Part shown: in pieces, positions 63,436 to 64,000 of the stretch
How positions within the stretch are numbered: position 1 is the first letter of the stretch
How the letters are laid out: the number at the start of each line of letters is the position of its first letter
NCBI RefSeq assembly: GCF_024742075.1
Contig: NZ_JANSGD010000001.1
Coordinates: forward strand, 682,001-746,000
DNA length: 64,000 nucleotides
Source: Facklamia sp. 7083-14-GEN3
GTDB lineage: Bacteria; Bacillota; Bacilli; Lactobacillales; Aerococcaceae
Direction: 5' to 3'
Notes under the pieces: model-generated
The model's input: the letters and a program-made list of their open reading frames with translations, nothing else
Told to the model about the DNA's origin: nothing
Database searches by the model: none
Made by a program: the position numbers and the translations under genes

Positions 63436-64000
63436 TTAATGATTATGACGAACAATATCCAATACATGGTTACTTGCTCCGACTAATTCCTGTCTTTCAC
63501 AAATAGCGTAGTGATAGTTAAGATAATGGTTGAAAGTTTCTGAATCGTAATTGTCGACAGTACTTGCGATATAATGAGTGAATAAATCCGTTGCCACTAA
63601 TTTTTCTTTTTGCAAATGACAGCTGTCATTTAAGGCATTTATTTCCTCGAGTCGAATCATTTGGAAAATATCTTTTTCTTGAGAGAGGCAGTGAAAATCC
63701 TCTGTTAGCATCCCCTTAGCTAAAATTTCTTTAAAATTACTGCCGTCTCCTTTCAAAGCCCATTGAATAATCGTCGATTCGTTCATAATATAAGCAACCA
63801 TCATGATACCTTTCGGCTTTAGTCGTTTTTTAGCTTGCTCGAGCGCTTGGACCCTATCGGCTTGACTATATAAATGGTACATAGGACCTAGAAGTAAAAT
63901 CAGGTCATAAGCCTCTTTTGAGAGGAAATCCAGCTTCAAAGCATTGCCTTGTTCAATCCGCAAATTATCTTCTGCGGTTAGCTTAGACTTTAGAACGTCG
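63436..64000 (-). CDS. Class I SAM-dependent methyltransferase, 5' end outside the window
   Basis: C-terminal part, 188 codons, open to the window edge. Visible are LRIEQGNALKL (acidic/adenine-contact strand region), YDLILLLGPMYHLYS and AKKRLKPKGIMMVAYI, the usual post-motif I pattern of class I methyltransferases; the Gly-rich motif I must lie beyond 64000. Substrate cannot be told. The reading frame continues upstream of any start I could choose, so the gene is partial. A terminator follows. Confidence 0.82.
   Translation of the reverse strand, partial: DVLKSKLTAEDNLRIEQGNALKLDFLSKEAYDLILLLGPMYHLYSQADRVQALEQAKKRLKPKGIMMVAYIMNESTIIQWALKGDGSNFKEILAKGMLTEDFHCLSQEKDIFQMIRLEEINALNDSCHLQKEKLVATDLFTHYIASTVDNYDSETFNHYLNYHYAICERQELVGASNHVLDIVRHNH

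Noticed and set aside
1-64000. CRISPR arrays, tRNA and rRNA genes, insertion sequences
   Set aside because: No regularly spaced direct repeats, no cloverleaf with CCA-type end or rRNA-like stretch, and no transposase or terminal inverted repeats were seen by eye in the intergenic regions.

Overview
The window is low-GC Gram-positive DNA that fits the Lactobacillales, with Aerococcaceae as my best guess. That placement is inference from gene content, AT-rich codon use, AGGAGG-type ribosome binding sites and Bacillus-like promoters; no rRNA or tRNA gene was seen to settle it. Most of the window is core chromosome. I saw no phage, insertion sequence, integrase, CRISPR array or replication origin.

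Layout. (1) 1-4 kb: oligopeptide ABC transporter oppDFBC, without a substrate-binding protein, directly behind acpP. (2) 4-21.4 kb, minus strand: a housekeeping run with the Bacillus subtilis order gmk-rpoZ-priA-fmt-rsmB-prpC-prkC-rsgA-rpe-thiN, then asp23/yloU-fakA-recG-plsX-acpP, with rpmB on the opposite strand; coaBC, def and the fabD/fabG/rnc genes of the Bacillus cluster are not here. (3) 21.4-27 kb: a small YolD-like gene under three LexA-type boxes, thiT, RNase J2, pnp and rpsO. (4) 27-31.6 kb: folate operon folP-folB-folK-folE-folC-NUDIX behind a tetrahydrofolate riboswitch and terminator. (5) 31.6-40 kb: uvrB, rpsT, a divergent diaminopimelate-dehydrogenase-like protein, holA, a class I glutamine amidotransferase, rodA, a YihY/BrkB protein and a histidine phosphatase. 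(6) 40-55 kb: two heterodimeric ABC exporters, one behind a leader-peptide attenuator and the other behind a MarR regulator, with a 2-hydroxyacid dehydrogenase, an M16C peptidase, and divergent pdxS/pdxR between them. (7) 55-64 kb, accessory: CopB-type P-type ATPase, membrane-anchored protein, a two-membrane-protein plus M20 amidohydrolase operon, an NSR-like S41 peptidase, a quinone-oxidoreductase-like enzyme, a decayed DUF488 gene and a methyltransferase that runs off the window.

Main result. The 331-base gap upstream of the exporter at 40220-43694 holds a promoter, a 25-codon leader ORF with its own Shine-Dalgarno sequence, and an intrinsic terminator just before the first exporter gene. 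The leader Shine-Dalgarno is perfectly complementary over 11 bases to codons 15-18 of the leader, and that same segment can instead pair with the 5' arm of the terminator. This is the logic of ribosome-mediated attenuation, as known for B. subtilis bmrBCD, and predicts induction of the exporter by ribosome-targeting drugs.

Other notable points: three LexA-like boxes on one sigma-A promoter driving an orphan YolD-like gene; a PdxR-type regulator lacking its PLP lysine beside a pdxS that lacks pdxT; a Ddh-family protein with a rewritten substrate pocket; a NUDIX enzyme positioned to supply the missing FolQ step; and a long imperfect duplex in the pnp leader.
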